Shown here in pieces: positions 36,264-44,783 of a stretch of DNA of 64,000 nt (the stretch's first letter is position 1; the number at the start of each line of letters is the position of its first letter). The stretch is from a virus: the IMG/VR virus record IMGVR_UViG_3300009103_000026, positions 1-64,000 of that record. One strand, given 5' to 3'. Under the pieces are notes generated by a model, which made no database searches, was not told the origin of the DNA, and saw nothing but the letters and a program-made list of their open reading frames with translations. Made by a program: the position numbers and the translations under genes.

Positions 36264-37484
36264 TTAACTAGCTGCCGCTGTATACAGATACCCAGCAGTA
36301 GCTCTATTAGTCCAAAAAGTCGATTCCTGTCTGTGAATGACAGTTAAGTCATTAAAGTTGGTATATGAGAACGTTGTAGTAACGTTACCACCGCCAGCAT
36401 CTCCACCGGCATAGTTTACTGAAGATAGCTTGTTCTTAGCTCCAAGGCCAAGTCTCAAGCCTTCAGCAGTTGCAATACGAATCGACTGGTTGGACAAGTT
36501 ACCTAGGTCCCGACCGGGCTGGGACGATGTGGTCAACTTACCTTCTTCAGTAGCCGAAATCAAGTCACCACTAGTAGTAGTGGTTTCAATCTCACAAGTA
36601 ACTTCGGTTGGGAAGGTGGCAAATCTATGATAAGGGCCTTTTCGTCCCAGTTCCAGAATTTGCTCACGACCAAGGTCAGTAGAAACAGTAATACTATTAA
36701 TATGGGCACCAAAGTTTCCAGCGGCATCTTTAACATTCATCCCAGTACTATTAATACCCGGAATTTCTGTTGGAAGGGCACAAACATCAACATAGGTGTG
36801 CATACCATTAAGATCACCGGCGGATTCACCGCGTCCGTTAACGCTATCACCGGGAACAATACCCGTTGCAAACAACAGATCTTGACGTCTATTAACACCA
36901 CCACCAGTAAAGGTAAGGGAGGTAGGTTCGTCATTAGCCGCCTCAAACTGGCCGTCAAAGACCGCAGTTGGAATATAGAACTGAGCATGATCCGTGCCAG
37001 TTTCTCCAAACGTACTATCATTTAACCAGTGCTTGTGGTTTCCGACAAGGGTTATATCTTCTGTAAAGTTATCTTCCAGCGGGAAACTATAGCTAAGCGA
37101 TGATACGTACATACCAGAACACTCAAGTTGTTGATTGGCAGTTCCGGAAGCTCCGTCTAGAGTATCATCAAAAACAGAAAGACCAAAAACGCATCTTTCA
37201 TTAGAACGCCCAACCAAAGTTGGCCGAGTGGCATTCTGTGTTGCACTACAGTACATAGGCTTATAGCCATCAAGTACCTTGGTCATACTTACTTCCACAT
37301 CAGGAAGATCTTCAATATTCTCATAAATGGAAATCTGACCAAGCTCAAAAACCTGAGCCAGATTAAAGTTGGTTGTTACGCCAACGCTCTGAACACCATG
37401 AACCGTATCTCCAGCGGCCCAACTCTGGTCTCCAGTAGCCTTGATGCCTACTTGCTGACATGCATAAAAAATTCTGTTAGCCAT
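36264..37484 (-). CDS. Major tail tube protein
   Basis: Encodes 406 residues and is beta-rich. Features are Gly-Val-Gln-Ser-Val-Gly-Val-Thr-Thr-Asn-Phe-Asn (25-40), Glu-Asp-Leu-Pro-Asp-Val-Glu-Val-Ser-Met (58-67) and Tyr-Val-Ser-Ser-Leu-Ser-Tyr-Ser-Phe-Pro-Leu-Glu-Asp-Asn-Phe-Thr-Glu (near 125-140), which resemble tail tube beta-barrel strands and their long hairpin. It is the only structural gene here with both a strong ribosome binding site (AAGGAG), a candidate promoter at 37546-37555 and an immediate terminator. That is the profile expected of a highly expressed gene. Its position just before the assembly genes and tape measure agrees. A sheath gene is not seen next to it. Confidence 0.7.
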   Translation of the reverse strand: MANRIFYACQQVGIKATGDQSWAAGDTVHGVQSVGVTTNFNLAQVFELGQISIYENIEDLPDVEVSMTKVLDGYKPMYCSATQNATRPTLVGRSNERCVFGLSVFDDTLDGASGTANQQLECSGMYVSSLSYSFPLEDNFTEDITLVGNHKHWLNDSTFGETGTDHAQFYIPTAVFDGQFEAANDEPTSLTFTGGGVNRRQDLLFATGIVPGDSVNGRGESAGDLNGMHTYVDVCALPTEIPGINSTGMNVKDAAGNFGAHINSITVSTDLGREQILELGRKGPYHRFATFPTEVTCEIETTTTSGDLISATEEGKLTTSSQPGRDLGNLSNQSIRIATAEGLRLGLGAKNKLSSVNYAGGDAGGGNVTTTFSYTNFNDLTVIHRQESTFWTNRATAGYLYTAAAS

Positions 37485-37545
37485 GAAATATATCTCCTTT
37501 TAAACTATCCATGAATAGTGTTTGTTTTGGCGAATTCGTTATTAG

Positions 37546-37555
37546 ATAATACACC
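37546..37555 (-). promoter_or_regulatory. Candidate promoter motif GGTGTATTAT
   Basis: Minus-strand GGTGTATTAT lies 61 nt before the tail tube start, in a 91-nt intergenic spacer. It matches the elements at 59237, 56728 and 7205 in eight or nine of ten positions. No good -35 box is seen, so it may act as an extended -10 or as a phage-specific late promoter. Confidence 0.45.
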
Positions 37556-37575
37556 AATTCACTAAAAATATAAAG

Positions 37576-38556
37576 TTATTCTATAGTCCCACCTAACACA
37601 ACCTCAAAAGTAGTCCTTACAGTACCCCTATGAAGAGTGGGACTTAATGTCTCATTATCACTTATTCTTGCATTTTGAAAAGTACACTTTTTCCAACGAT
37701 ACCCACCATTATCTGAAGTATTTACAAGTGTAGGATACATAATAGGGTCATTTACCAACATTCCCCTGTAATCTAATGGATATTTTTCATCTTCAACTAA
37801 TCTATTATCATTATAAAGATAAATAGATTTATCGTTTTGTAGTGCTATTATATCAATTAATTGATTTTTATCCCACTTATTTTCAGTAAAAATATGGAAT
37901 AAAACATCTTGATGAACCCAATTGGCAGAATTTCCAAGCTCATATCCCCTTGATACTCTCCTAGGAACAGTTTCTATTACTATTGCAGGTAATTGTACAC
38001 GATTATGAGATAGAATGCCCCATTCGCCCGAGGTAGTCTGCGATACATGAGTATTGTCTACTCTAAATGAACCATTTTGTATCTCCCTCCACCAAGGAGC
38101 CCTGTCAGAAACATAAGTTTGAACCCATCGATGACTATAATTCATTGTTACTGAGCTAGAAGTACTTATAGCACTATCAAAAACTACCCTTCCATTGGGA
38201 TAGTCCACGTAGTGCCCATAGGTAGCATCTCCAGTCCCATAAAAAGAACCTCCGACCCAAACACCAGAAATTTGTATGGGCTGAGTATCATAGCTAACAC
38301 CCGTTTCCCAAACCAAATCTTTTCTCGGGGTTTCCCACACCTGTCCGGCAGAGTAAGAGGGGTCGTCTACCAACCTTAAGGTATGAAAATTTCCCCCATA
38401 AGCTCCTGATGTCGGAATGGTTGCATCAAACCAACTTCCTATACCTAAAAAAGACCAGTCTAAAAAAGTTTTTAAATTATTTTCTAAAATAGTCATAAAC
38501 AGGCTATTGCCAATATGATCTAAGCCTTTAAATTGGGTATATGAATTTACTGCCAT
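37576..38556 (-). CDS. Virion structural protein of the neck/tail region
   Basis: Encodes 326 residues, beta-rich with many aromatics: Phe-Leu-Asp-Trp-Ser-Phe-Leu-Gly-Ile-Gly-Ser-Trp (31-42), Gly-Val-Trp-Val-Gly-Gly-Ser-Phe-Tyr-Gly (near 97) and Met-Asn-Tyr-Ser-His-Arg-Trp-Val-Gln (near 138). It ends Thr-Thr-Phe-Glu-Val-Val-Leu-Gly-Gly-Thr-Ile-Glu, which is strand-like. No catalytic motif. It lies between the connector genes and the tail tube, so it may be a tail terminator, tail completion or neck protein. Neighbour stop and start are 1 nt apart (38558/38556). The specific job is unknown. Confidence 0.55.
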   Translation of the reverse strand: MAVNSYTQFKGLDHIGNSLFMTILENNLKTFLDWSFLGIGSWFDATIPTSGAYGGNFHTLRLVDDPSYSAGQVWETPRKDLVWETGVSYDTQPIQISGVWVGGSFYGTGDATYGHYVDYPNGRVVFDSAISTSSSVTMNYSHRWVQTYVSDRAPWWREIQNGSFRVDNTHVSQTTSGEWGILSHNRVQLPAIVIETVPRRVSRGYELGNSANWVHQDVLFHIFTENKWDKNQLIDIIALQNDKSIYLYNDNRLVEDEKYPLDYRGMLVNDPIMYPTLVNTSDNGGYRWKKCTFQNARISDNETLSPTLHRGTVRTTFEVVLGGTIE

Positions 38557-38557
38557 C

Positions 38558-39196
38558 CTACATTGCCCTCATCAATTCTGTTTCCATGATCTTAGTTACT
38601 GACGCATACACCCCGCCGTTTATAATAGCTCTAGTTATCACGTTGTCGTGTGCGGTGCCAGAATACTCAGGGGGAACCCCCCAGTTTCTCTTAGAACGAA
38701 CCATAACTGCTTTTCCTGTTCTACTTTTCTTTCCCGGAGGAACGACAAAAGACACATCATAAGAACGAATAAGAGTAGAATCTCCTGCCAACAAAAGCCA
38801 TTCTAGCCACGGAATTACTCGGGTTGTTGCAGAATACTTTACTGAAGGCAAGCTCAATACGTCACCCCAATCATCTCTTATACCAAATAAAGTAAGCGTA
38901 GATTTTTTTAAGCCTACTCTCGAAGTTATTCCTATATTTGACAACCACACACTTAACATGTCCTCTAATGCGGCAGTAGGGTTAGGGACTCCCAACTCAG
39001 CCTGAAGCTTTCCTCCGAGTAAACTCTCAATTTCTGGAGAAGTCATTATAGCCAGTCTTACAGCCTCTTTAATTCTTGATAATATCCTTGGGGTTGTCTG
39101 CACAAACACTGCCACTATTTTCTTTTTAATTTCCTGCTGTATTTTTTTTTCTATAGAAGCAGCGCCTTCGCTAAGTCTCAAATTAAAATTAAGCAT
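38558..39196 (-). CDS. Head-tail joining region protein
   Basis: Encodes 212 residues from the ATG at 39196, which has AAGGA upstream; an upstream GTG at 39214 lies in the same frame but lacks one. The N terminus is a charged helix (Ile-Glu-Lys-Lys-Ile-Gln-Gln-Glu-Ile-Lys-Lys-Lys), followed by Thr-Pro-Arg-Ile-Leu-Ser-Arg-Ile-Lys-Glu-Ala-Val. The second half is beta-rich with Trp-Leu-Glu-Trp-Leu-Leu and a basic loop Pro-Gly-Lys-Lys-Ser-Arg-Thr-Gly-Lys. The size and place suggest a neck or HK97 gp10-like protein; the identity is not established. Confidence 0.5.
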   Translation of the reverse strand: MLNFNLRLSEGAASIEKKIQQEIKKKIVAVFVQTTPRILSRIKEAVRLAIMTSPEIESLLGGKLQAELGVPNPTAALEDMLSVWLSNIGITSRVGLKKSTLTLFGIRDDWGDVLSLPSVKYSATTRVIPWLEWLLLAGDSTLIRSYDVSFVVPPGKKSRTGKAVMVRSKRNWGVPPEYSGTAHDNVITRAIINGGVYASVTKIMETELMRAM

Positions 39197-39198
39197 AT

Positions 39199-39723
39199 TT
39201 ACATCCTTTTCCACATTGTTACTATGAATTCTGAATCAGCAAGTCCCGCAGGATTTGGCTCTCCGTCCCTTTTAAATCTATGTCTTACAGAAGGCTGTAG
39301 GCCGGTATCTATTATTATTTCTTGGGCCCTTTTGATTTTTGGCAGAGTTACGTATTTACTAAAAGTCTGTACGAGGCCTTCTGGAGATTGAAGATTTATA
39401 TCAAAATTTATCCACTGTTTGTAGTCCCAGATAGGCATAAGATACATAGATTCGGTAGTTTCAGTCATCAATTTTCCCACCCCATGACATAGTGGACATA
39501 TCTGACCATTATTGAATGGTATGGGACCTCCGGACAAATACCTGTTTGCTGACTTTCTTCCAATAGGGTCATATATACAATTTGCACACGTTGAGAATTT
39601 TCCACCGTATATTAATGTGCAAGGAACCGTCAATGCAGCATCGTCCAACAATGCTGATATAGCATTCTTGAATGTGGCTTTCATACTGCTAGTTATTATT
39701 CCAGAGAAAGGATTGTGTGCCAT
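39199..39723 (-). CDS. Zinc-finger-like connector protein
   Basis: Encodes 174 residues. Cys-Ala-Asn-Cys near residue 47 and Cys-Pro-Leu-Cys-His-Gly-Val-Gly near 76 form two CxxC pairs, like one half of a DnaJ-type CxxCxGxG zinc centre. The rest is beta and loop with a closing Glu-Phe-Ile-Val-Thr-Met-Trp-Lys-Arg-Met. It sits among neck genes and ends 3 nt before the following ATG (39196). A zinc-stabilised head-tail connector is the inference; direct metal binding is not shown. Confidence 0.5.
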   Translation of the reverse strand: MAHNPFSGIITSSMKATFKNAISALLDDAALTVPCTLIYGGKFSTCANCIYDPIGRKSANRYLSGGPIPFNNGQICPLCHGVGKLMTETTESMYLMPIWDYKQWINFDINLQSPEGLVQTFSKYVTLPKIKRAQEIIIDTGLQPSVRHRFKRDGEPNPAGLADSEFIVTMWKRM

Positions 39724-39735
39724 GGTATCTCCAAA

Positions 39736-40257
39736 TTAGTCAGGAATTGACAATGCTTGCTTTATGGTAACTTGAGGGTCGGTGTTAATAAAAGCAGATA
39801 AGTCCAGTTCTATATTTTCTATTTCCTCAACGCTTAACGCATTATCTATATCGTTTTCTACCGCTATGGTGGAGGCAGTAACTAGCTTTACCCAACTCAA
39901 AAGTGAAGTAATATAATTTGCTCTATTAGTTAGCCCCTGTGCCACTGCCTCAGCAGACAAAGCCTGAAACATCATCAATCTAAAGGAAGGGTATCTTCCT
40001 TCAACAAATGCCGCTGCCTTTCTAGCTATTTCTTCTATTTTATCTTGTCTACATGGTTGTAGTAAAAGAGAATCCAAGTTAGCCATGTAGTGAGATACCG
40101 CATCATCAAGGTCTTGTTGAGAAACTTCTCTTACGTACAATACGCCGCTATCATACCAATGTTTATTGCTGAGGACATTTTCATCTATAGATAAGCCAGC
40201 TAATTTTACTATTTCTACTAAGTTATGTTCAGCTGAGATGGAAACCTGTGCTATCAT
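39736..40257 (-). CDS. Unknown helical protein of the connector block
   Basis: Encodes 173 residues, mostly alpha-helical, acidic, with no membrane segment. Repeated short helices (Val-Ser-Gln-Gln-Asp-Leu-Asp-Asp-Ala-Val-Ser, Glu-Ile-Ala-Arg-Lys-Ala-Ala-Ala-Phe-Val-Glu) fit a small head completion protein. Its start shares one base with the stop of the C1q-like gene (TAATG), so it is translationally coupled. It lies directly before the zinc-finger-like connector. No motif identifies a function. Confidence 0.45.
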   Translation of the reverse strand: MIAQVSISAEHNLVEIVKLAGLSIDENVLSNKHWYDSGVLYVREVSQQDLDDAVSHYMANLDSLLLQPCRQDKIEEIARKAAAFVEGRYPSFRLMMFQALSAEAVAQGLTNRANYITSLLSWVKLVTASTIAVENDIDNALSVEEIENIELDLSAFINTDPQVTIKQALSIPD

Positions 40258-41132
40258 TATGGCGACCTCCAGAGGGGTTCATATATCCCTGTTCCTATTG
40301 AATTATGAGTTAATTCGGTAACCCTTAATATTGGCTTATAATGACTGGGATATGACTGATCTTGACTGTCAGACGATGATGCGTTCTTCGACCCCGCAGC
40401 ACTATGAGCAAGTACCAACCGTACAAAGTCACCTTTCTTTAGATTTACCACCCCCTCACAGTTTGCATAAGAATCAAAATCAGACTTCACCATTCCCAAA
40501 TATTGAGACAATGGCCACCATGACAAGGTTGGATCAAATCCTCTGTCTGTAATCGTTTGACCAGTAATTGCAACAGCAACTACGCCCCAATGTTGATACC
40601 CGATATTATGGACAGCCCCTTGTGCTTGACACAAATACTTACCATCTCTTCTAATTTCAACATAATTATTAGTCAGGTCTCCTATGCCACCAATATCATG
40701 ATACTTTCCATCAAATGTTATAGGCACTGAAGTACTAGCAGCAATTGCTTGAACACCCGATGCTTCAAGCAATGTTGAGTGGGGAGACATATTTCTACTA
40801 GTTGTAATCCAGTTATTACCATCAGACATAACAGTAACAACATCGTTATTTACAAATAGTTCAATAAAGCCCGTACTATCTATAGTATCGCTACCACTAG
40901 GATTGATTCTTATTACATTAGAGCTTGAGTCTACTTTCTTTATAGTATATGTTCGACCTTCTATATTGGACGCAAGAGGAAGGGTGAGTTCTTGGAAGGC
41001 TGTGCCGGGGAAGGAACATGTGTAAAAGGCTGCATCTGATAGATGCCATGGAGACCCAGCAACGTCTCCCCAGTGATCTACGTCTGTATCGCTAACAACA
41101 GAAGTGGGTTTATTAAGCCATGAACTAGACAT
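40257..41132 (-). CDS. C1q/TNF-like domain protein, putative fibre or decoration
   Basis: Encodes 291 residues. The first 110 residues are beta-rich with Trp-Gly-Asp-Val-Ala-Gly-Ser-Pro-Trp-His. From about 130 to 280 the chain reads like a C1q jelly roll: Gly-Lys-Tyr-Leu-Cys-Gln-Ala-Gln-Gly-Ala-Val-His-Asn, Trp-Gly-Val-Val-Ala-Val-Ala-Ile-Thr-Gly, then Val-Asn-Leu-Lys-Lys-Gly-Asp-Phe-Val-Arg-Leu-Val-Leu-Ala-His and a closing Leu-Arg-Val-Thr-Glu-Leu. C1q-like domains in phages form trimeric tips of fibres and can bind surface sugars. It lies between the small structural genes and connectors, so it may be a head fibre. The domain is likely; the location in the virion is not known. Confidence 0.55.
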   Translation of the reverse strand: MSSSWLNKPTSVVSDTDVDHWGDVAGSPWHLSDAAFYTCSFPGTAFQELTLPLASNIEGRTYTIKKVDSSSNVIRINPSGSDTIDSTGFIELFVNNDVVTVMSDGNNWITTSRNMSPHSTLLEASGVQAIAASTSVPITFDGKYHDIGGIGDLTNNYVEIRRDGKYLCQAQGAVHNIGYQHWGVVAVAITGQTITDRGFDPTLSWWPLSQYLGMVKSDFDSYANCEGVVNLKKGDFVRLVLAHSAAGSKNASSSDSQDQSYPSHYKPILRVTELTHNSIGTGIYEPLWRSP

Positions 41133-41142
41133 TTACGAGCCC

Positions 41143-41445
41143 CTATACAATTAACCACCACAATTTAGAAGAACTGCCTGTGCTGGCAAGAACATACACA
41201 GATGAAGGGTTTCTTACTCTCATAACCACACTATCTCCGGGATCTAGTGGAAATCCATCGGTAGAATCAGAAGAATCTGCGGTAATACTAGAGCTACTAC
41301 CTACGTATAGAGTAGCAGTATTATTTTTATCAGCATATATCAAAACACCCTCATCAGCCTTAGTAAGGTCCGATGTAATTTGAGTAGGGGACGTTCCTAT
41401 GCTACTTTTTCTTCCTGTTAGGAAGGTTGTTGATACATCTGCCAT
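41143..41445 (-). CDS. Small beta-rich virion protein
   Basis: Encodes 100 residues with about eight short strands (Gly-Val-Leu-Ile-Tyr-Ala-Asp, Ala-Thr-Leu-Tyr-Val-Gly, Asp-Ser-Val-Val-Met-Arg-Val, Ser-Val-Tyr-Val-Leu-Ala) and Ser-rich turns. It resembles small decoration or fibre-base modules found next to capsid and connector genes. No signal peptide. Coding is supported by position in a run with 10-18 nt spacers. Function not established. Confidence 0.5.
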   Translation of the reverse strand: MADVSTTFLTGRKSSIGTSPTQITSDLTKADEGVLIYADKNNTATLYVGSSSSITADSSDSTDGFPLDPGDSVVMRVRNPSSVYVLASTGSSSKLWWLIV

Positions 41446-41462
41446 TTCTCACCCCCCTATAT

Positions 41463-41675
41463 TTATGCACCATAGTATGTGGGATCGTCAAACCTATCAT
41501 CGTACTTGACAAACAGAGTACCGCTAGCTGGCAATGCCGAAACTTCTCTCGCATGAGAGCCAGTAGAAATAGTATTTTGCATTATAGATATCCCGGAGGC
41601 ATGTTGCAGAACAACAGCCGTACCGTGTTTTATTGTTGTTATTGATGAATGTGCGTTAGCAATGTCATTAGCCAT
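41463..41675 (-). CDS. Small hypothetical virion-region protein
   Basis: Encodes 70 residues, beta-rich with Thr-Ala-Val-Val-Leu-Gln-His-Ala-Ser-Gly and Gly-Thr-Leu-Phe-Val-Lys-Tyr-Asp-Asp-Arg-Phe-Asp-Asp-Pro. No domain seen. Its neighbours are all small structural-like genes in the same orientation, and the spacer to the next gene is 17 nt, so it belongs to the same operon. It may be a small decoration or neck protein. Confidence 0.4.
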   Translation of the reverse strand: MANDIANAHSSITTIKHGTAVVLQHASGISIMQNTISTGSHAREVSALPASGTLFVKYDDRFDDPTYYGA

Positions 41676-41692
41676 TTTTTACTCCTATTTAG

Positions 41693-42208
41693 TTAATTAC
41701 TTCTCTGTGATGAGCCCCCCCTAGGATCATAATTTGGTCCAACGAAAGGAGAGAGAACAGCTCTGATAGCCTGCTGCGCTTGAGCATCTCCCATCTCATA
41801 TTCCCACTTAAGTCTTTCATATGTGGCGCAAGGACCCTGCTCTAATAACAATGCATAGCCGTTTAAACTATTTGATGTACTAATTGAAGCTGGTCCAACT
41901 TTAGCAGTTATACCGGCTTGCTGAGCCCTTGTTCTAAGCGTACTTTGGTCAGCCAAACAAGCAGCTTTTAGCACGACCATATTTTGAAATACCGTATCCT
42001 TTTGTGTGATTGGATCTGGAGAAATTGACGTAGCTGCAATATCCACTGTATAAGTATTAGAAAAAGCCATTTCTTGTATAACTAAATTGGCAGCAACAAC
42101 TATCAACTCTTCCAAACGGGCATCTGTATATACACGATCATCAACATCGTCTGGGGCATCGTAAATTACCAATCTAAGCATAGTAGTTAGATTATATTGC
42201 CAAGGCAT
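41693..42208 (-). CDS. Head-tail connector / neck protein
   Basis: Encodes 171 residues. The N-terminal helix part Leu-Thr-Thr-Met-Leu-Arg-Leu-Val-Ile-Tyr-Asp, then Tyr-Thr-Asp-Ala-Arg-Leu-Glu-Glu-Leu-Ile-Val-Val-Ala-Ala, matches the helical bundle of gp6-like head-tail connector proteins, where a Trp-Thr-Asp-like start is followed by long helices. A later Met-Val-Val-Leu-Lys-Ala-Ala-Cys-Leu-Ala segment and a disordered Gly-Gly-Ser-Ser-Gln-Arg tail follow. It sits just before small structural genes. The gene is probably real; the connector role is inferred. Confidence 0.6.
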   Translation of the reverse strand: MPWQYNLTTMLRLVIYDAPDDVDDRVYTDARLEELIVVAANLVIQEMAFSNTYTVDIAATSISPDPITQKDTVFQNMVVLKAACLADQSTLRTRAQQAGITAKVGPASISTSNSLNGYALLLEQGPCATYERLKWEYEMGDAQAQQAIRAVLSPFVGPNYDPRGGSSQRSN

Positions 42209-42218
42209 AGTAGCTCCT

Positions 42219-42545
42219 TTAAATATCTGTTACTCGTAATATACCGTCGCCTTCTAATTTTTGTCCAGAGCTAGTAGTTACCTGAACTTCTATTCTATAT
42301 GTATTTCCCGAAGTCCCTCCCTCTATCCATAACAAAATTTTATTCGCATCAGAATTTATAGTGTTGCTATATCCGACTGCCGGGATCGTTAGGTCAGAAG
42401 CCCCTCCCTCCAAAGTTTCAGATGTAACTGAATCAAGTGCAGTTATAGTTTCACTCGTATCTAAAGGCCTAGTAAAATCCATCGTAAACTTTTTTCGTTC
42501 AGATGGCTGTTTATATAACCTTTCCCCCGCCGTTACAATAGACAT
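42219..42545 (-). CDS. Phage fibre-tail adaptor-like protein
   Basis: Encodes 108 residues. The pattern Phe-Thr-Met-Asp-Phe-Thr-Arg-Pro-Leu-Asp-Thr-Ser-Glu-Thr-Ile (20-35), a Leu-Trp-Ile-Glu-Gly-Gly-Thr-Ser-Gly-Asn-Thr-Tyr-Arg-Ile segment (71-84) and Val-Gln-Val-Thr-Thr-Ser-Ser-Gly-Gln (86-94) is that of phage fibre-tail adaptor proteins, small immunoglobulin-like beta modules. It shares one base with the stop of the 259-residue gene (TAATG) and 11 nt separate it from the connector gene. It is likely to bridge a head or tail fibre. Confidence 0.55.
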   Translation of the reverse strand: MSIVTAGERLYKQPSERKKFTMDFTRPLDTSETITALDSVTSETLEGGASDLTIPAVGYSNTINSDANKILLWIEGGTSGNTYRIEVQVTTSSGQKLEGDGILRVTDI

Positions 42546-43324
42546 TATGTAGTACTCCCAGAAGCTCTCAAAGTAAATGTAGTATTAGTAGCCACCGTTC
42601 CATCGGGAAGATTTAACTTCAACCAGACACCAATTCCGCTACTTGGCCCTAAGGAAGTAGTTGGAATGCTTTTGCTACTATCATCAAAGGTAGGAGATCC
42701 TAACATCCCCCCTCCAGCAGGTGGTGTTACTCTATTTGTACTTGTATTTGATCCATTTTGAGACGACTCAAGATCAAAAGTAACGTCTGCCAAAACTGCT
42801 TCTGTACCATCGCTTGCCTCAACAAGACTAGCATTTAATAAAGCGTTAGTGGAATTGTTATTTTTTAAAAAAACTTTTTCATAATAATCTCTGTCTGAAC
42901 CCCCAGAAACATCGGCAGAAACATTGTAGAAAGGCCTTCTGACTGTAGTAATAGCAGGTTCCATCGTAGCAACGGTATTAGGACTACCCTCACTGTCAAT
43001 AATAGTAAGAGTTCCAGTATGCGAAGTAGTCACCATCTTGAGGATTCTTTCAAAAGACTTGGTGCCTACTACCGTGCTAGTACCATTCAATGATAACGCA
43101 TCTGTTATAATGGTCCCTGAAGAATCCCTTCCAGTAATAGTTAGGGTTTGGGAGTTGTCTCCAGACGCACTGCTACTAACTTTTAGAATAGAAGCACTGG
43201 GAACTATATCTGTAAAAACTATTTTTACCGCCGTATCGATAGCACCGCCCTGAGTATCAGAGTCATTTTCTGCCATCGCGTTGCTACCATATATAACAAG
43301 ATCAGTTGAGGTAACGCTAGCCAT
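42545..43324 (-). CDS. Beta-rich virion structural protein
   Basis: Encodes 259 residues dominated by Ser/Thr/Gly strands: Val-Lys-Ile-Val-Phe-Thr-Asp-Ile-Val, Leu-Thr-Ile-Thr-Gly-Arg-Asp-Ser-Ser-Gly and a gap region rich in Asn/Ser/Pro near 190-215. It ends with Gly-Val-Trp-Leu-Lys-Leu-Asn-Leu-Pro. No signal peptide or enzyme motif. It is placed between the LamG fibre-like gene and the adaptor-like gene, so it fits a fibre or neck-associated structural protein. The identity is unknown. Confidence 0.55.
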   Translation of the reverse strand: MASVTSTDLVIYGSNAMAENDSDTQGGAIDTAVKIVFTDIVPSASILKVSSSASGDNSQTLTITGRDSSGTIITDALSLNGTSTVVGTKSFERILKMVTTSHTGTLTIIDSEGSPNTVATMEPAITTVRRPFYNVSADVSGGSDRDYYEKVFLKNNNSTNALLNASLVEASDGTEAVLADVTFDLESSQNGSNTSTNRVTPPAGGGMLGSPTFDDSSKSIPTTSLGPSSGIGVWLKLNLPDGTVATNTTFTLRASGSTT

Positions 43325-43337
43325 TTATAAATCTCCT

Positions 43338-44774
43338 TTAGTTACTTGAAGCTGACGAGCTTCCTTTTATAAGTGTCCATGTATTTTGATCGTTTTTAAG
43401 TGTCCATAAATTTTTATCGTTTATTAGGGTCCATTTCAGTATTGACGATACGAATTCCGTACCCCCAAACGATATTGGTATTATGTCATCATGCTTAAAG
43501 GTTTCTATTATTTCTGTTGCCAAAGACGAGTCGGCCCCAGAATCTTTCAAAAAACCTATATATGTATCTATTTCCACCCCAAAATCAAGGGCCCACTCAA
43601 TATCTAATACACCGTTAAGAACGGCAGGGGTCCTCCAATCCGTATTAAGTTCTAAATCTGGACCTATACCTGACAAAAATACTACAGAGGTCTCAGTATC
43701 TTCTCCAGTATCATGTAAAAATGACGCTGACGATGTGGCTTCAGCAATTAGGCCCTTCACAAAGTATTCTATAGGAATTTCTGGGTCAATCTTAGTTCCA
43801 ATCTTATTTGAAACTGGGAACGTAGAGTCTATATATGGGTTTCCATCTAGATCAACGAGAATTCTCCATGACAAATATATTACTTGAGACGAAGGCGTTA
43901 GTTGTAGGAAGTCTACTTGAATACCTTCATGACCATTAAATGGGAAGGTTCTATAGGAACCACCATTTACAAGTTCTGAAATATCTCTAGTAGTAAGTTT
44001 TTTATTCCAAAACCCAACCTCATCTATATCTCCAAACCAATGATTTGTCGTGGCTGCGCCAGCACTGCGTGCTCCCATTATTAATCTAGAACTATTAGAA
44101 GCATTTCCACCTCCAGTATACGGGGTAGTTACGTCATGTTCAAGACCACCAGAAGTGTTATAAATTTTTAGCCATAAAAGACCTGCCAAGCTATCCCAGC
44201 CAGCTATAGCATAATACCAAGTCGAGTGAGCAAGGCTGGACCCTATTATCGCCTCTGCCGAGGAAGATCCGTTAGATAGATAAAATCCTACCTTTCTGTC
44301 CGGATGTGGGCCGTGCATTCTTAATGACCAGTTTTCAGAACCAGTATCAGTCTTTGAAAAAATCGTTCTAGTATTATAAGGAATGTCTTTGTCAAACCTA
44401 AACCAACCAGCGATAGAAAAAGCATCAGTAGGATTAAATATCGAATCATGACTTCTGTAAAGATACTCAGATGAAAGATGATAAAACGTAGAAGCCGCCC
44501 CAAAGATCCCTGCCACAGAACCGACACTATTATAATTAGTAAGATGATAGCCACCGCTGTAAGAATCTAATCTAGGTGCATAGGAGTTATTTTCATCTAA
44601 TTTCCAATACGCAACAATATCATTCATAAGTCCTTCCTGAGTTGCCGGAGAAAGAATTCCTAGCCTATTTTCTATATTTATGGCTTCATCGGCAAAAATA
44701 CTCGTTGTGACAGCGCCAATAATTGGCTCTATCGCGCTAAAGGGTCTTTCGCTGTAAGAATGAAATCCAAACAT
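43338..44774 (-). CDS. LamG (concanavalin-like) domain protein with C-terminal W-T-L repeats
   Basis: Encodes 478 residues. Residues 48-275 form a LamG/concanavalin-like lectin domain: Tyr-Trp-Lys-Leu-Asp-Glu-Asn-Asn-Ser-Tyr, a Phe-Ser-Ile-Ala-Gly-Trp-Phe-Arg-Phe strand pair, Trp-Tyr-Tyr-Ala-Ile-Ala-Gly-Trp and Gly-Asp-Ile-Asp-Glu-Val-Gly-Phe-Trp-Asn-Lys-Lys-Leu. Such domains bind sugars and are common in phage adhesins. The end has three Trp-Thr-Leu units spaced 9 residues apart (near 449-470), followed by a Ser-rich tail. I infer a virion carbohydrate-binding fibre, perhaps on the head or neck because it lies between capsid and connector genes. Confidence 0.7.
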   Translation of the reverse strand: MFGFHSYSERPFSAIEPIIGAVTTSIFADEAINIENRLGILSPATQEGLMNDIVAYWKLDENNSYAPRLDSYSGGYHLTNYNSVGSVAGIFGAASTFYHLSSEYLYRSHDSIFNPTDAFSIAGWFRFDKDIPYNTRTIFSKTDTGSENWSLRMHGPHPDRKVGFYLSNGSSSAEAIIGSSLAHSTWYYAIAGWDSLAGLLWLKIYNTSGGLEHDVTTPYTGGGNASNSSRLIMGARSAGAATTNHWFGDIDEVGFWNKKLTTRDISELVNGGSYRTFPFNGHEGIQVDFLQLTPSSQVIYLSWRILVDLDGNPYIDSTFPVSNKIGTKIDPEIPIEYFVKGLIAEATSSASFLHDTGEDTETSVVFLSGIGPDLELNTDWRTPAVLNGVLDIEWALDFGVEIDTYIGFLKDSGADSSLATEIIETFKHDDIIPISFGGTEFVSSILKWTLINDKNLWTLKNDQNTWTLIKGSSSASSN

Positions 44775-44783
44775 GTTCTTCTC

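Noticed and set aside
36264-38556. Tail sheath protein (contractile tail)
   Set aside because: Neither the 406- nor the 326-residue protein has the size or motifs of a sheath; a sheath elsewhere in the genome cannot be excluded.
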